From Terriglobia bacterium (GTDB lineage Bacteria; Acidobacteriota; Terriglobia; Bryobacterales; Bryobacteraceae): a stretch of DNA of 50,864 nucleotides. Under the pieces are notes generated by a model, which was given only the letters and a program-made list of their open reading frames with translations, made no database searches and was not told where the DNA came from. This document shows, piece by piece, positions 31,982 to 39,840 of this stretch. The first letter of the stretch is position 1, and each line of letters begins with the position of its first letter. A program made the position numbers and the translations under genes. The stretch spans positions 1 to 50,864 of the forward strand of contig JANXYJ010000003.1 of NCBI GenBank assembly GCA_025350105.1, read 5' to 3'.

Positions 31982-32776
31982 TTAGAACTCGGGAACGCGG
32001 CCAGCACCTGGCAGGCGGTTGCGGCGGTTGGGCAAAGGGCCGGGACCCTGTTCACTAAAGCGCCGGTTGACGTTACTGGTAGCCGACAGTTCCTCTTCAT
32101 CAAACTGAATTTGCCGGTCCAGCACCATTTCCACAGTGGTGCCTTTGGTAAGAATGGCCTCGGGGCCACGGGTTAACAGGATGACGGCCAGGCCGGCGGC
32201 GGCACCTGCGGCTGCGCCAATGCCCATTCCAGTTCCGGTCATACCTCTGCTGATGCCCGCCAAGGCACCAAGGCTGGCACCGGTGGCAGCGGTGGTTGCG
32301 ACGGTGCGCGCGTCTCCCGCCTTATTGCCTTCGCTGCGGACCGTGCCCTCTTTGCGATCCAGTTCTTGGCTGGAGCCGCCGTCCAGGTTACTCACCTGGG
32401 CGCGGAAATCGCGGGTGGCCCCATTGGGGAGGGTGAGGGAGTCGAAGCGCAGATGAAATTCGCCGCGGCCTTTCACCTTGCCGGGGCGCTTGATATCGGT
32501 GATGGTGCCCATGACGTAGCTACCGGGCGGTATGACAATACGGCCGTCGGCGAGGATGGGGAAGACGGTTTCCAGGTACACGCGATCTCCCGGGGCGGAG
32601 TTTTTGGTGCTGACGCTATTGATCAGACTGAGCGGGACGTGGGTGCCGGTTTGGATAGAGAAGAGCTTGGCGGCTTCTAAGTTTTGTGGGGCGGTGGCCG
32701 GTGTGGCCGGGGTCTGTTGGGCAATTGCCGGAGCGCATAGCAATGCGCAGCACGCGAGCATGGTGAGAAAGCGCAT
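31982..32776 (-). CDS. Secreted VirB10/TrbI-like protein
   Basis: 264 aa. Signal peptide (ends at AIAQ), a Thr/Pro linker, then a beta domain with the TrbI/VirB10-type pattern GTHVPLSLINSV, RIVIPPGSYVMGTITD, KGRGEFHLRFDSLTLPNG (about 40-130), followed by a glycine-zipper segment GIGAAAGAAAGLAVIL (about 186-201) and a disordered C-terminus rich in Arg/Pro. There are no other type IV secretion genes, so it is probably a stand-alone envelope protein. Common in Acidobacteria by recollection. Confidence 0.75.
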   Translation of the reverse strand: MRFLTMLACCALLCAPAIAQQTPATPATAPQNLEAAKLFSIQTGTHVPLSLINSVSTKNSAPGDRVYLETVFPILADGRIVIPPGSYVMGTITDIKRPGKVKGRGEFHLRFDSLTLPNGATRDFRAQVSNLDGGSSQELDRKEGTVRSEGNKAGDARTVATTAATGASLGALAGISRGMTGTGMGIGAAAGAAAGLAVILLTRGPEAILTKGTTVEMVLDRQIQFDEEELSATSNVNRRFSEQGPGPLPNRRNRLPGAGRVPEF

Positions 32777-32839
32777 AGAAGGCGGCCTCGTTCATTAGTG
32801 TAACGCGCTTTCCCGCGGAAAGCGCCGGCAAAGCTCAGT

Positions 32840-33640
32840 TTACTGCAAATTCAAATAACGGCCGGCGGGGCTGAGGCCTTCGGCTGTGGCGATCTGGATT
32901 TGTGGATTGGGCGGGAGGTTGGCCGGTAGAGTCAGGTTGATCTGATAGAGGCCAGCGTAGCCCGGCGCAACGCCGACGTAAGTGATCAACGAAGGGCTGA
33001 TGGCGACGCCGTTGAACAAGACTTGGAAATGGGCTTTGTCAAGAATTTCGGTGGCCGTATCCACGATGGTCTGGGCGCCATTTGATGTATAAAGGGGGCT
33101 GATCAAGCCCAAGCCCGCTGCCCACAGGCTGATGGATTCGCCGGAGCGGGCGGGGTTGGCGCCGGTAATCAGGGACCAATCAAGGTGGGAAGCGATGACG
33201 GTTTGCCCGCCGGAATTCGTAAACAGGCCGGGGGCGGAGCGCTGCAGAAAGATCTGCGCCTGAAACTGAGTGATTCCATTGGCCTGAATGGCCAGGGATG
33301 TGCAGCCGTATACGTAGGGTAACAACATCATCATTTGGCTTGAGGTGAAGGAAAAGATATAACCCTGAATTCCGTTCACTAGAACGGTGGCGCCGGCGAC
33401 GGAGCTGGGTAACACTCCATCGGAGCCGCCAGAGATAGCACCGCCCGGGGTAGGCATGTTTAGGCCCGTGACGGTGATGAAAGAGTAGCCGGTGTAATAG
33501 GAAGAAACGCCGGCTGCGGTATTCGTGATTTGGTTGGCCAGTGCGGGGTCAGTGGGGCAAGAGGAACCGTCCTGGGCGAAGGCGCGGGGTGGAAGGAAAG
33601 AGATCAGGATTAAGAATAGTCCGATGGAAACCGCGCGCAT
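32840..33640 (-). CDS. Secreted protein with TIGR03437 (Solibacter-type) C-terminal domain
   Basis: 266 aa with a signal peptide ending at AFAQ. The C-terminal ~200 residues fit the TIGR03437 domain: SAPGLFTNSGGQTVIASH, NPARSGESISLWAAGLGLI, a VLFNGVAISPSLITYVG turn and PGYAGLYQINLTLPANLP. The domain is almost confined to Candidatus Solibacter relatives and usually ends large secreted proteins; here it makes up nearly the whole protein. Function unknown. Good lineage marker for the window. Confidence 0.85.
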   Translation of the reverse strand: MRAVSIGLFLILISFLPPRAFAQDGSSCPTDPALANQITNTAAGVSSYYTGYSFITVTGLNMPTPGGAISGGSDGVLPSSVAGATVLVNGIQGYIFSFTSSQMMMLLPYVYGCTSLAIQANGITQFQAQIFLQRSAPGLFTNSGGQTVIASHLDWSLITGANPARSGESISLWAAGLGLISPLYTSNGAQTIVDTATEILDKAHFQVLFNGVAISPSLITYVGVAPGYAGLYQINLTLPANLPPNPQIQIATAEGLSPAGRYLNLQ

Positions 33641-33673
33641 ATCGAGATAGTGCGCGGAGCAGGCGTAGGTTCT

Positions 33674-33738
33674 CTTACGGACTTGTCTTACGGCCTTATC
33701 TGGCGGACTTATCTTACGGACTTATCTGGCGGACTTGT
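33674..33738. repeat. Tandem repeat, 5 x 13 bp
   Basis: Units CTTACGGACTTGT, CTTACGGCCTTAT, CTGGCGGACTTAT, CTTACGGACTTAT and CTGGCGGACTTGT in a row, also readable as two 26-bp units plus a half. Lies between the msrQ stop and the start of the TIGR03437 gene. Confidence 0.8.
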
Positions 33739-33744
33739 CTGGGC

Positions 33745-34371
33745 TTACGCGGTTACCGGCGCAGATTTCTGCGGTTTCGTGCCTTTGGTGGTCCACAACA
33801 CCACGCGGTAGAGCATAAGCACAGTGAGGATACCGGCGTACATCAGGGGTTCGCGGACGTTAGACTTCACCAGCCAATAGTAGTGGATGACGCCGGCCAA
33901 AATGCAGAAGTAGACCAGGCGGTGCAGCAGTTGCCAGCGCTTGGGGCCCATACGGCGCACCATGGCTGCGGTGGAGGTGATGGCGAGAGGGGCCATCATC
34001 AGGAAACCAGCCATGCCGAAGGTTATATAAGGACGCTTGAGAACATCGGCGAGCAGGCTTTTGAAGTCAAACATCAGGTCAAAAGTGAAATAGAGCAGCA
34101 GATGGGCGCTGGTGTAGAAGAACGCGAACAGGCCCAGCATACGGCGATAGCGGACGAAGAGGGGTTGCTCGAAGAGCTTGCGCAGGGGGGTTACGGCAAG
34201 GGTGATGCACAAGAAGCGCAGTGCCCAATCGCCGGTGCTGTGTTCCAAAAACTCCACGGGGTTGGCGCTGAGGTTGCCTTTGAATCCCCGCACGACCAGA
34301 AACAGCGCGGGGAGCAGGCAGGCGGCGAAGATGACGCGGCGGGTCCAGGGATTGAGCAGCAGTTTCTTCAC
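33745..34371 (-). CDS. msrQ: MsrQ, heme-binding membrane subunit of periplasmic methionine sulfoxide reductase
   Basis: 208 aa from a GTG at 34371 (reads MKKLLLNPWTRRVIF); a TTG at 34416 would add 15 residues. Six helices with the MsrQ/YedZ features: HSTGDWALRFL, AVTPLRKLF, RRMLGLFAFFYTSAHLLLY, RRMGPKRWQLLHRLVYF and AGVIHYYWLVKS, which include the heme-ligating His residues. It passes electrons from the quinone pool or flavin reductase to MsrP. Its partner msrP is immediately upstream on the same strand. Confidence 0.92.
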   Translation of the reverse strand: MKKLLLNPWTRRVIFAACLLPALFLVVRGFKGNLSANPVEFLEHSTGDWALRFLCITLAVTPLRKLFEQPLFVRYRRMLGLFAFFYTSAHLLLYFTFDLMFDFKSLLADVLKRPYITFGMAGFLMMAPLAITSTAAMVRRMGPKRWQLLHRLVYFCILAGVIHYYWLVKSNVREPLMYAGILTVLMLYRVVLWTTKGTKPQKSAPVTA

Positions 34372-34471
34372 GAGGGTTACGCGTGTGTAAACAGAATTCC
34401 GTCCGTCCAGTCTCAAGGCAAAAAACCTGAGCGGCCAGGTTCAAGCTAGCCAGGTTCAAAATGGATTGCGC

Positions 34472-34492
34472 CGCTCCCTTACGGTCGCGGCT
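34472..34492 (-). repeat. Interspersed 21-bp repeat, copy 2
   Basis: Exact reverse complement of the sequence at 1249-1269, in the 178-bp gap between msrP and msrQ. Next to it GCCAGGTTCAA is repeated directly near 34434-34460. Confidence 0.6.
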
Positions 34493-34549
34493 TGGTGCCG
34501 GATGTTTGCATTTTGGGCACCGGACCTGGCCACGAGCGTCAATGGGGGA

Positions 34550-35497
34550 TTAGTAGTTCTTGCGCAAATCCATTCCTGTGTAGAGGCTGGCCACCTGCTC
34601 GCCGTAGCCGTTGAACTTGACGGTCTTCTTCATGAAGAGCTCGCCCAAGCGGCGTTCGGTGGCCTGGCTCCAGCGCGGATGATCCACTTCCGGATTCACG
34701 TTGGAGTAGAAGCCATACTCGCGCGCGTTGGTGATGTTCCACGTCGTTGGCGGCATGCTTTCGGTGAGCGTGATTTTCACGATGCTCTTGATGCTCTTAA
34801 AGCCGTACTTCCAGGGCACCACTAAACGTATGGGCGCGCCGTTTTGGTTGGGCAGAGTTTCGCCATAGAGGCCAACCGCCAACAGCGCCAGCGGGTGCAT
34901 GGCTTCGTCAATGCGCAGGCCTTCCACATAGGGCAACTGGATTCCGGCCTGGCCGCCCAGCGGCATTTGCTTGGGATCGTGCAAGGTTTGGAAGGCGACG
35001 TACTTGGCTTTGGAGTTGGGCTCCACTTGCTTGAGCAGGGCCGCGAGAGGGAAACCGATCCAGGGTACGACGATGGACCAGCGCTCGACGCAGCGATGGC
35101 GATAGATGCGCTCTTCGAGCGGGGCGATCTTCATGATGGCGTCGAGGTCAAAAGTTTTGGCTTTACCTACCAGGCCGGCCACTTGCACTTGCCAAGGCGA
35201 GGTCCGCAAGGTGTGCGCGTTGCGGGCGGGTTCGTCTTTGCCGGTGCCGAACTCGTAGTAGTTGTTATAGGTGGTGATGTCTTCTTTGGGCGTGAGTTTT
35301 TCGTCCGTGTTGAAGGGACCCTTTACGGTGCCGGCGATCTTGGTGGTGGCGAAAGCGTTGGGCGAGAGTGCCCAGGCGCCAACAATTCCGGCGCCAGCGA
35401 CGCCAAGCGACGAGGACAGGAAGCGGCGGCGATTCTGGTAGATGCTCTTGGGCGTCACATCTGAGTAACGCAGGTCAGCTGGTTTGCGGATCAACAT
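34550..35497 (-). CDS. msrP: MsrP, molybdopterin-containing methionine sulfoxide reductase catalytic subunit
   Basis: 315 aa. Tat signal with twin arginines in [17 protein letters not shown] (residues 21-37). Sulfite-oxidase-type Mo cofactor domain; the Mo-ligating Cys is in [16 protein letters not shown] (C136). Other MsrP features are LEERIY before it, [11 protein letters not shown], and [19 protein letters not shown]. Repairs oxidised methionine in periplasmic proteins using electrons from MsrQ. The gap to msrQ contains a dispersed repeat, which may have been inserted into the operon. Confidence 0.94.
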   Translation of the reverse strand: MLIRKPADLRYSDVTPKSIYQNRRRFLSSSLGVAGAGIVGAWALSPNAFATTKIAGTVKGPFNTDEKLTPKEDITTYNNYYEFGTGKDEPARNAHTLRTSPWQVQVAGLVGKAKTFDLDAIMKIAPLEERIYRHRCVERWSIVVPWIGFPLAALLKQVEPNSKAKYVAFQTLHDPKQMPLGGQAGIQLPYVEGLRIDEAMHPLALLAVGLYGETLPNQNGAPIRLVVPWKYGFKSIKSIVKITLTESMPPTTWNITNAREYGFYSNVNPEVDHPRWSQATERRLGELFMKKTVKFNGYGEQVASLYTGMDLRKNY

Positions 35498-35910
35498 AGA
35501 GGGCCTCTGTTTGCATTATCGGACTTCCGCGACAGGAGTACAACCGGCGGTCTGTCCGCCCATGGAATGCCATTGAGTTGTTTTTCTATTCCAGGCTGAC
35601 GTTTGGCATTGATGCTTCGAGCGCGGATGCTGCGAACGAGCCCAAACCGCGAACCGAAAGGCCAAGCGCCAACTCCATCGGTCTAACAGAATTAACCCAC
35701 CCGCGAGGAAACCGAGAAGCAGGAATAGCCAGCCTTTCAGTAAAATGAGGTTGAGGCACCTGAGGTTCTTCCCATTTCCTTCTTGAGAATTCCTCAACCT
35801 TTGCTGCGGACGGGCGTGATACGATTCTGGAGGCGCGCTGGCGTAACGCCGCGCCGATAGGCGGCGCTAATGGGAAAGCCGAAGAGTCGAACTCGCTAAA
35901 GGAAAACGCA
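35498..35910. other. 413-bp divergent intergenic region
   Basis: Between msrP and the MFS gene. Contains a possible small minus-strand membrane protein (35516-35797, listed separately) and AAGGAA, the ribosome site of the MFS gene. No clear promoter boxes. Confidence 0.4.
35516..35797 (-). CDS. Possible small membrane protein (93 aa), perhaps decayed
   Basis: Codons 16-45 form a convincing transmembrane helix (LILLKGWLFLLLGFLAGG) followed by LDRWSWRLAFRFAVWA, recalling the first half of a small membrane family in which a second Tyr-rich helix follows; here the rest (SQHPRSKHQCQT...) is unlike it. It may be a frameshifted remnant or a chance frame. Confidence 0.25.
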   Translation of the reverse strand: MRNSQEGNGKNLRCLNLILLKGWLFLLLGFLAGGLILLDRWSWRLAFRFAVWARSQHPRSKHQCQTSAWNRKTTQWHSMGGQTAGCTPVAEVR

Positions 35911-37224
35911 ATGTCCACTGCCATTCCATCCACCGCATCCACGAAACCAACTTCGGTTCTGACCAAGAATCAGAAGAGGGGGTTCCTGGCTGCTTGGGGC
36001 GGGTGGGCACTGGATGGAATGGATTCCTTTATCTATGCGTTGGTGCTGGCTCCGGCGCTGAAAGAGTTACTGCCGAATTCGGGGATTGCGGCCACCAACG
36101 CAAATGTTGGCTATTACGGGGCGATTTTGTTTGCGATGTTCCTGGTGGGCTGGGGCTTGGCCTTGGTGTGGGGGCCGATTGCCGATCGCTTTGGGCGTAT
36201 GCGAACGCTGGTGCTGACGGTTTTGTGTTTTTCGCTGTTCACTTTTTTAAGCGCGTTCGCGACCAATATATGGGCCTTGGGAATTTTTCGTCTGCTGGCC
36301 GGGCTGGGGATTGGCGGTGAGTGGAGCGTGGGCGCGACGTTCGTATCGGAAGAATGGCCGGAGGACCGGCGCAAGATGGGCGCCGGGTTGATGCATACGG
36401 GCTATTACTTTGGATTCTTCCTTGCGGCGATTGCGAATTACTTTATCGGTGCGCACTACGGTTGGCGCGCCATGTTCATATTGGGCGGGGCCCCGGCGCT
36501 GATCATCGCCTTCTTCTACGGACGCGTGGAAGAGCCGGAGAAATGGAAACAGAAACAAAATAAGTTGGGCTCGGCATGGACCGCGCTCAGTTCGTTCAAG
36601 CTGCCGTTTTCAAAGTTCTACCGGCGGCGCACCATTCTGAATTCCATTTATATGTTGGCCTCGATTTCCGGATTGTGGGCGGGGACGTCGTATGTGCCGA
36701 CTGCGGTGACTGAATTGGCTACGAAGGCAGGGCACACGGTGCTGGAAGGCGCGCAGTATTCCTCGTATGCAACCGCGCTGATTTCAGTGGGGACCATTCT
36801 GGGTGCGCTGATGACGCCGTTGCTGGCGGAACGTTTTGGCCGCAAAGTGACGCTGGGCTTTTTCTTTTCGATGATGTTCGTGTTCATCGCGCTGGCCTTC
36901 GGAAAAGTATTCTACCTGCAGACGGACGCGCTGTACTGGTTCATGGCATGCCTGTTTTTCCTGGGAATTGGCGGAGCGAATTTTGCCGTGTATTCGCTGT
37001 GGATTCCTGAACAATACGGCACTGAATGCCGGGTGAGTGCATTTGCGTTCACCACCAACATCGGGCGATTCGCGGCGGCGGCGATCACGTTCCTGGTGGG
37101 AGCCGGCGTGCGTCACTATCAGACGCTGGGGATCCCGGTGGCGATGACCTCGGTCGCCTTTCTCATCGGCATTTTGCTGTTGCCGTTGGGTGTGGAGACC
37201 AAAGGCAAGCCGCTGCCAGAATGA
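35911..37224 (+). CDS. MFS transporter, organic-acid/sugar symporter type
   Basis: 437 aa with 12 helices. Loop 2-3 motif GPIADRFGRMRTL, and a loop 8-9 version LLAERFGRKVTL; FRLLAGLGIGGEWSVGATFVSEEW after helix 4 is typical of the metabolite:H+ / sialate and aromatic-acid symporters. Likely takes up an organic acid, substrate unknown. It is followed after 60 bp by the MetE-like gene, which has its own promoter, so the two may be functionally but not strictly transcriptionally linked. Confidence 0.88.
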   Translation: MSTAIPSTASTKPTSVLTKNQKRGFLAAWGGWALDGMDSFIYALVLAPALKELLPNSGIAATNANVGYYGAILFAMFLVGWGLALVWGPIADRFGRMRTLVLTVLCFSLFTFLSAFATNIWALGIFRLLAGLGIGGEWSVGATFVSEEWPEDRRKMGAGLMHTGYYFGFFLAAIANYFIGAHYGWRAMFILGGAPALIIAFFYGRVEEPEKWKQKQNKLGSAWTALSSFKLPFSKFYRRRTILNSIYMLASISGLWAGTSYVPTAVTELATKAGHTVLEGAQYSSYATALISVGTILGALMTPLLAERFGRKVTLGFFFSMMFVFIALAFGKVFYLQTDALYWFMACLFFLGIGGANFAVYSLWIPEQYGTECRVSAFAFTTNIGRFAAAAITFLVGAGVRHYQTLGIPVAMTSVAFLIGILLLPLGVETKGKPLPE

Positions 37225-37236
37225 ACGCGCTATTGC

Positions 37237-37278
37237 TTGTAACGGGAGTTCGCCTGCCCGTATAATCGCGCGTATAAT
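37237..37278 (+). promoter_or_regulatory. Promoter with twin -10 boxes before the MetE-like gene
   Basis: TTGTAA (37237-37242) is 18 bp from TATAAT (37261-37266); a second perfect TATAAT follows at 37273-37278, seven bases before the ATG at 37285. No ribosome-binding site is present. Confidence 0.55.
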
Positions 37279-37284
37279 CGATTG

Positions 37285-38409
37285 ATGCAGCGGAGCACGC
37301 ACAAGATTCTCACCACGCACGTTGGAAGTTTGCCGGCACCGCAAGCCCTTACTGGAGAAGCCGCGGTGCGGGCATTGGTTGAGCGGCAGCGCGAGACCGG
37401 ACTGGACATCATCAACGAAGGCGAGTACACCAAAGGCGGTGACTGGCTGTCGTTCACCGATGATCGCTTTGGCGGATTCACGGCAGGTGAGCGCGAAGGA
37501 CCGCCAGTGGTTACGGTGGGCAAGGACCGCGAGGAGTTTGCGGATTTCTACCAGTGGGCGGCCGAACGCGGCACGTTGTTCTTTGAACCTGGCGATCAAA
37601 TCAAAAAAGTGCGGAAGCACTGGATTTGTACCGGCCCCATTACCTACACAGGCCAGGCGGTTCTGCGGCACGAGATCGATCTGCTCAAGGCCGCCGCGGG
37701 TGCCGCTGGAGGTAGTGGGGGCGAGGGGTTCTTGACCAGCACGGCTCCGGCGAGCTTGGAAGTGTACCGCTCCAACGAATATTACGCGAAAGATGAAGAC
37801 TTTGTGTTCGCTCTGGCGGAGGCGCTGCGCGAGGAGTACCAGGCCATCGTCGACGCCGGTATCATCCTGCAAGTGGACGACGCCTGGCTGCCCGCGCTGT
37901 GGGACCGCATTGGCATCTCCATCGGCCTCGAAGCCTTCCAGCGCCGATGCCATGTGCGCGTGGAGGCGCTGAACCATGCCTTGCGAGGGATTCCTGAGGA
38001 CCGGGTCCGTTATCACTTTTGTTGGGGAAGCTGGCACGGTCCGCATGCCCACGATCTGGAATTGAAGCACCTGGTGGAGATTTTGCTTGCGGTGAAGGCG
38101 CAGGCGTATTTGATTGAAGGCGCCAATGCCCGGCACGAGCACGAATATGCCCTGTGGGAAAGGGTCCGGCTGCCCAACGGAAAGATCCTGATTCCTGGTG
38201 TGATTACGCATTCGACGGACGTGGTGGAACACCCGGAGCTGGTAGCGCAGCGGATTCACAGATTCGCCGCGCTGCTGGGCAAAGAGAACGTGATCGCCGG
38301 AGCGGATTGCGGTTTCGGTGGCCGGACGCATCCGCAGATTGCCTGGGCGAAGTTGCGCGCGCTGGTGGAGGGCGCGAAATTGGCCACTGCGGCGTTGTGG
38401 AGCGCGTAA
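37285..38409 (+). CDS. MetE-like (cobalamin-independent methionine synthase II family) methyl/alkyl transferase
   Basis: 374 aa from the ATG at 37285, about half the length of MetE, corresponding to its C-terminal catalytic barrel. Zinc ligands are recognisable: H244 and C246 in RYHFCWGSW, E278 in LIEGANAR and C342 in AGADCGFGGR. N-terminal TTHVGSLP is the family start. Stand-alone members of this length include archaeal-type methionine synthases and epoxyalkane:CoM transferases, and many unassigned degraders' enzymes; the thiol acceptor here is unknown. No metF or cobalamin genes nearby. The promoter suggests a leaderless or nearly leaderless transcript. Confidence 0.85.
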   Translation: MQRSTHKILTTHVGSLPAPQALTGEAAVRALVERQRETGLDIINEGEYTKGGDWLSFTDDRFGGFTAGEREGPPVVTVGKDREEFADFYQWAAERGTLFFEPGDQIKKVRKHWICTGPITYTGQAVLRHEIDLLKAAAGAAGGSGGEGFLTSTAPASLEVYRSNEYYAKDEDFVFALAEALREEYQAIVDAGIILQVDDAWLPALWDRIGISIGLEAFQRRCHVRVEALNHALRGIPEDRVRYHFCWGSWHGPHAHDLELKHLVEILLAVKAQAYLIEGANARHEHEYALWERVRLPNGKILIPGVITHSTDVVEHPELVAQRIHRFAALLGKENVIAGADCGFGGRTHPQIAWAKLRALVEGAKLATAALWSA

Positions 38410-38490
38410 GGTAGACCGGGAGTGCCATTGGACGAATGACCGTCGACGCCAAGGCGGGCGCTTGATATAGTAGATCGCTGTGAGGCAGAC

Positions 38491-39291
38491 ATGATGAATA
38501 TAAAAAACTTAGTTGCTCTGGCCGCAGTTTCAGCCGTATTGTCGGTGCCCGCGGTGGCCCAACTGAGTGCCGCCAACAGCGCGGGCGTTTCCATTGGTCA
38601 CGTGCATATCAATGCCAAGGACGTGGAGGCGCAGCAGAAGTTTTTCACTCTGTTGGGCGGCGTGGCGGTGAATAACGAAAAGCTGGTGATGATGCAGTTT
38701 CCGGGCATGTATGTGGTTTTGCGCAAGCAGGATTCCAGCGGCGGCACGGTTGGTTCGGTGCTGAATCATTTTGGTTTTCACGTAAAGAGTTTGGATGAGT
38801 TCCTTCCCAAGTGGAAAGCGGCGGGCATTCCGATTGAGGCGGGCAACAACCCCAAACAGATGTATTTGATGGGTCCTGATGACGTGCGGGTGGAGATCAT
38901 CGAAGACGCTAAGATTCCGACGCCGGTTGAGATGCATCATATTCACATGTTCGTGCCGGATCCGTTGGCGGCGCAGGCGTGGTATGTGAAGAATTTCGGC
39001 GCCGTGGCCGGTAAGCGGCTGGCGTTTGAGACGGCGACCGTACCTGGTGCCGAACTCACATTCAGCAAGGCCGATATGCCGCAGGTGGGGACCAAGAACC
39101 GGGGCGTGGATCATATAGGCTTTGAAGTGAAGAACATTGACGTAATGGTGAAGAAGCTGGACGATGCGGGCATTCACGTGGACGCGCCGATTCGTACCAG
39201 CGCGAACGCATCGAAGTTGCGGATTGCTTATGTGAACGACCCGTGGGGAACTTACATTGAATTGACCGAGGGCCTGGCGCCCAGCCATTAA
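38491..39291 (+). CDS. Secreted two-domain VOC (glyoxalase-fold) protein
   Basis: 266 aa; signal peptide with cleavage near VAQ at residue 24. Two vicinal-oxygen-chelate domains, the first from GHVHINAKDVEAQQKFF (about 34-50), the second from HHIHMFVPDPLAAQAWY (about 150-166) and ending WGTYIELTEGL. Potential metal ligands are the His of each first strand and Glu in YIELTE. Exported VOC proteins are unusual; they may be dioxygenase- or lyase-like. GAGG eight bases upstream. Followed 28 bp later by DUF6152, so a common operon is likely. Confidence 0.85.
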   Translation: MMNIKNLVALAAVSAVLSVPAVAQLSAANSAGVSIGHVHINAKDVEAQQKFFTLLGGVAVNNEKLVMMQFPGMYVVLRKQDSSGGTVGSVLNHFGFHVKSLDEFLPKWKAAGIPIEAGNNPKQMYLMGPDDVRVEIIEDAKIPTPVEMHHIHMFVPDPLAAQAWYVKNFGAVAGKRLAFETATVPGAELTFSKADMPQVGTKNRGVDHIGFEVKNIDVMVKKLDDAGIHVDAPIRTSANASKLRIAYVNDPWGTYIELTEGLAPSH

Positions 39292-39319
39292 GAAATCGAA
39301 GCTGGAGGAGTGAAATCAG

Positions 39320-39793
39320 ATGAAATCCAAGTTAATGATGTTAGCTGCAGCGATGCTAGTCAGCTCAGTCCCTACGTTTGCTCATCATGGCGACGCGGGC
39401 CGTTACGAAGACGAAGTGGTGGTGATGAAGGGCACGGTGGTGGAATTGCAGTTGATCACGCCACATTCCATTATTGTGTTTGACGTGGTGGGTGCGGATG
39501 GCAAGACTTCCCGGTGGCAAGCCGAGATGGGCGGCCGCGCGGCGATGATCAAAGAGTTCAATTGGACCAAGGACATGGTGAAGCCGGGCGACAAAATCAC
39601 GTTGACGGGCCGCAAGGTGAAAAGCGGCGCGCCGTATATGAATTTGACTGACCGCGCCAACGTGGTGTTGACCGATAGCGGCAAAGAGATTTTCCGCACG
39701 CCGAACTACGGCACCAACGAACGCAAGCGTCCCGCGCTGGGCATCGGCGTCCCGACGGAAGGCGAAGCGAAGCCAGCGACGCCTGCGAACTAG
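39320..39793 (+). CDS. DUF6152 family secreted protein, copy 2
   Basis: 157 aa with GGAGGAG upstream. Signal peptide followed directly by AHHGDAGRYEDEVV, then MKGTVVELQLITPHSII, RWQAEMGGRAAM and VKPGDKITLTGRKVKSGAPYM. Same architecture as 15459-15863 but diverged. Typical mature N-terminus with two His. Small periplasmic beta protein of unknown role, here between a VOC protein and an FG-GAP propeller. Confidence 0.8.
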   Translation: MKSKLMMLAAAMLVSSVPTFAHHGDAGRYEDEVVVMKGTVVELQLITPHSIIVFDVVGADGKTSRWQAEMGGRAAMIKEFNWTKDMVKPGDKITLTGRKVKSGAPYMNLTDRANVVLTDSGKEIFRTPNYGTNERKRPALGIGVPTEGEAKPATPAN

Positions 39794-39840
39794 TACCGGC
39801 CAACTAACTAAAAGATCGCAAGAAAATGGGAGCTGTCGTG

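Noticed and set aside
33674-33738. CRISPR-like short repeats
   Set aside because: The 13-bp units are directly adjacent with no spacers and there are no cas genes; it is a simple tandem array.
36784-38331. 515-codon open frame on the minus strand
   Set aside because: It lies opposite the MFS and MetE-like genes, whose motifs are unmistakable; its product has no domain and biased composition, as antisense shadows do.
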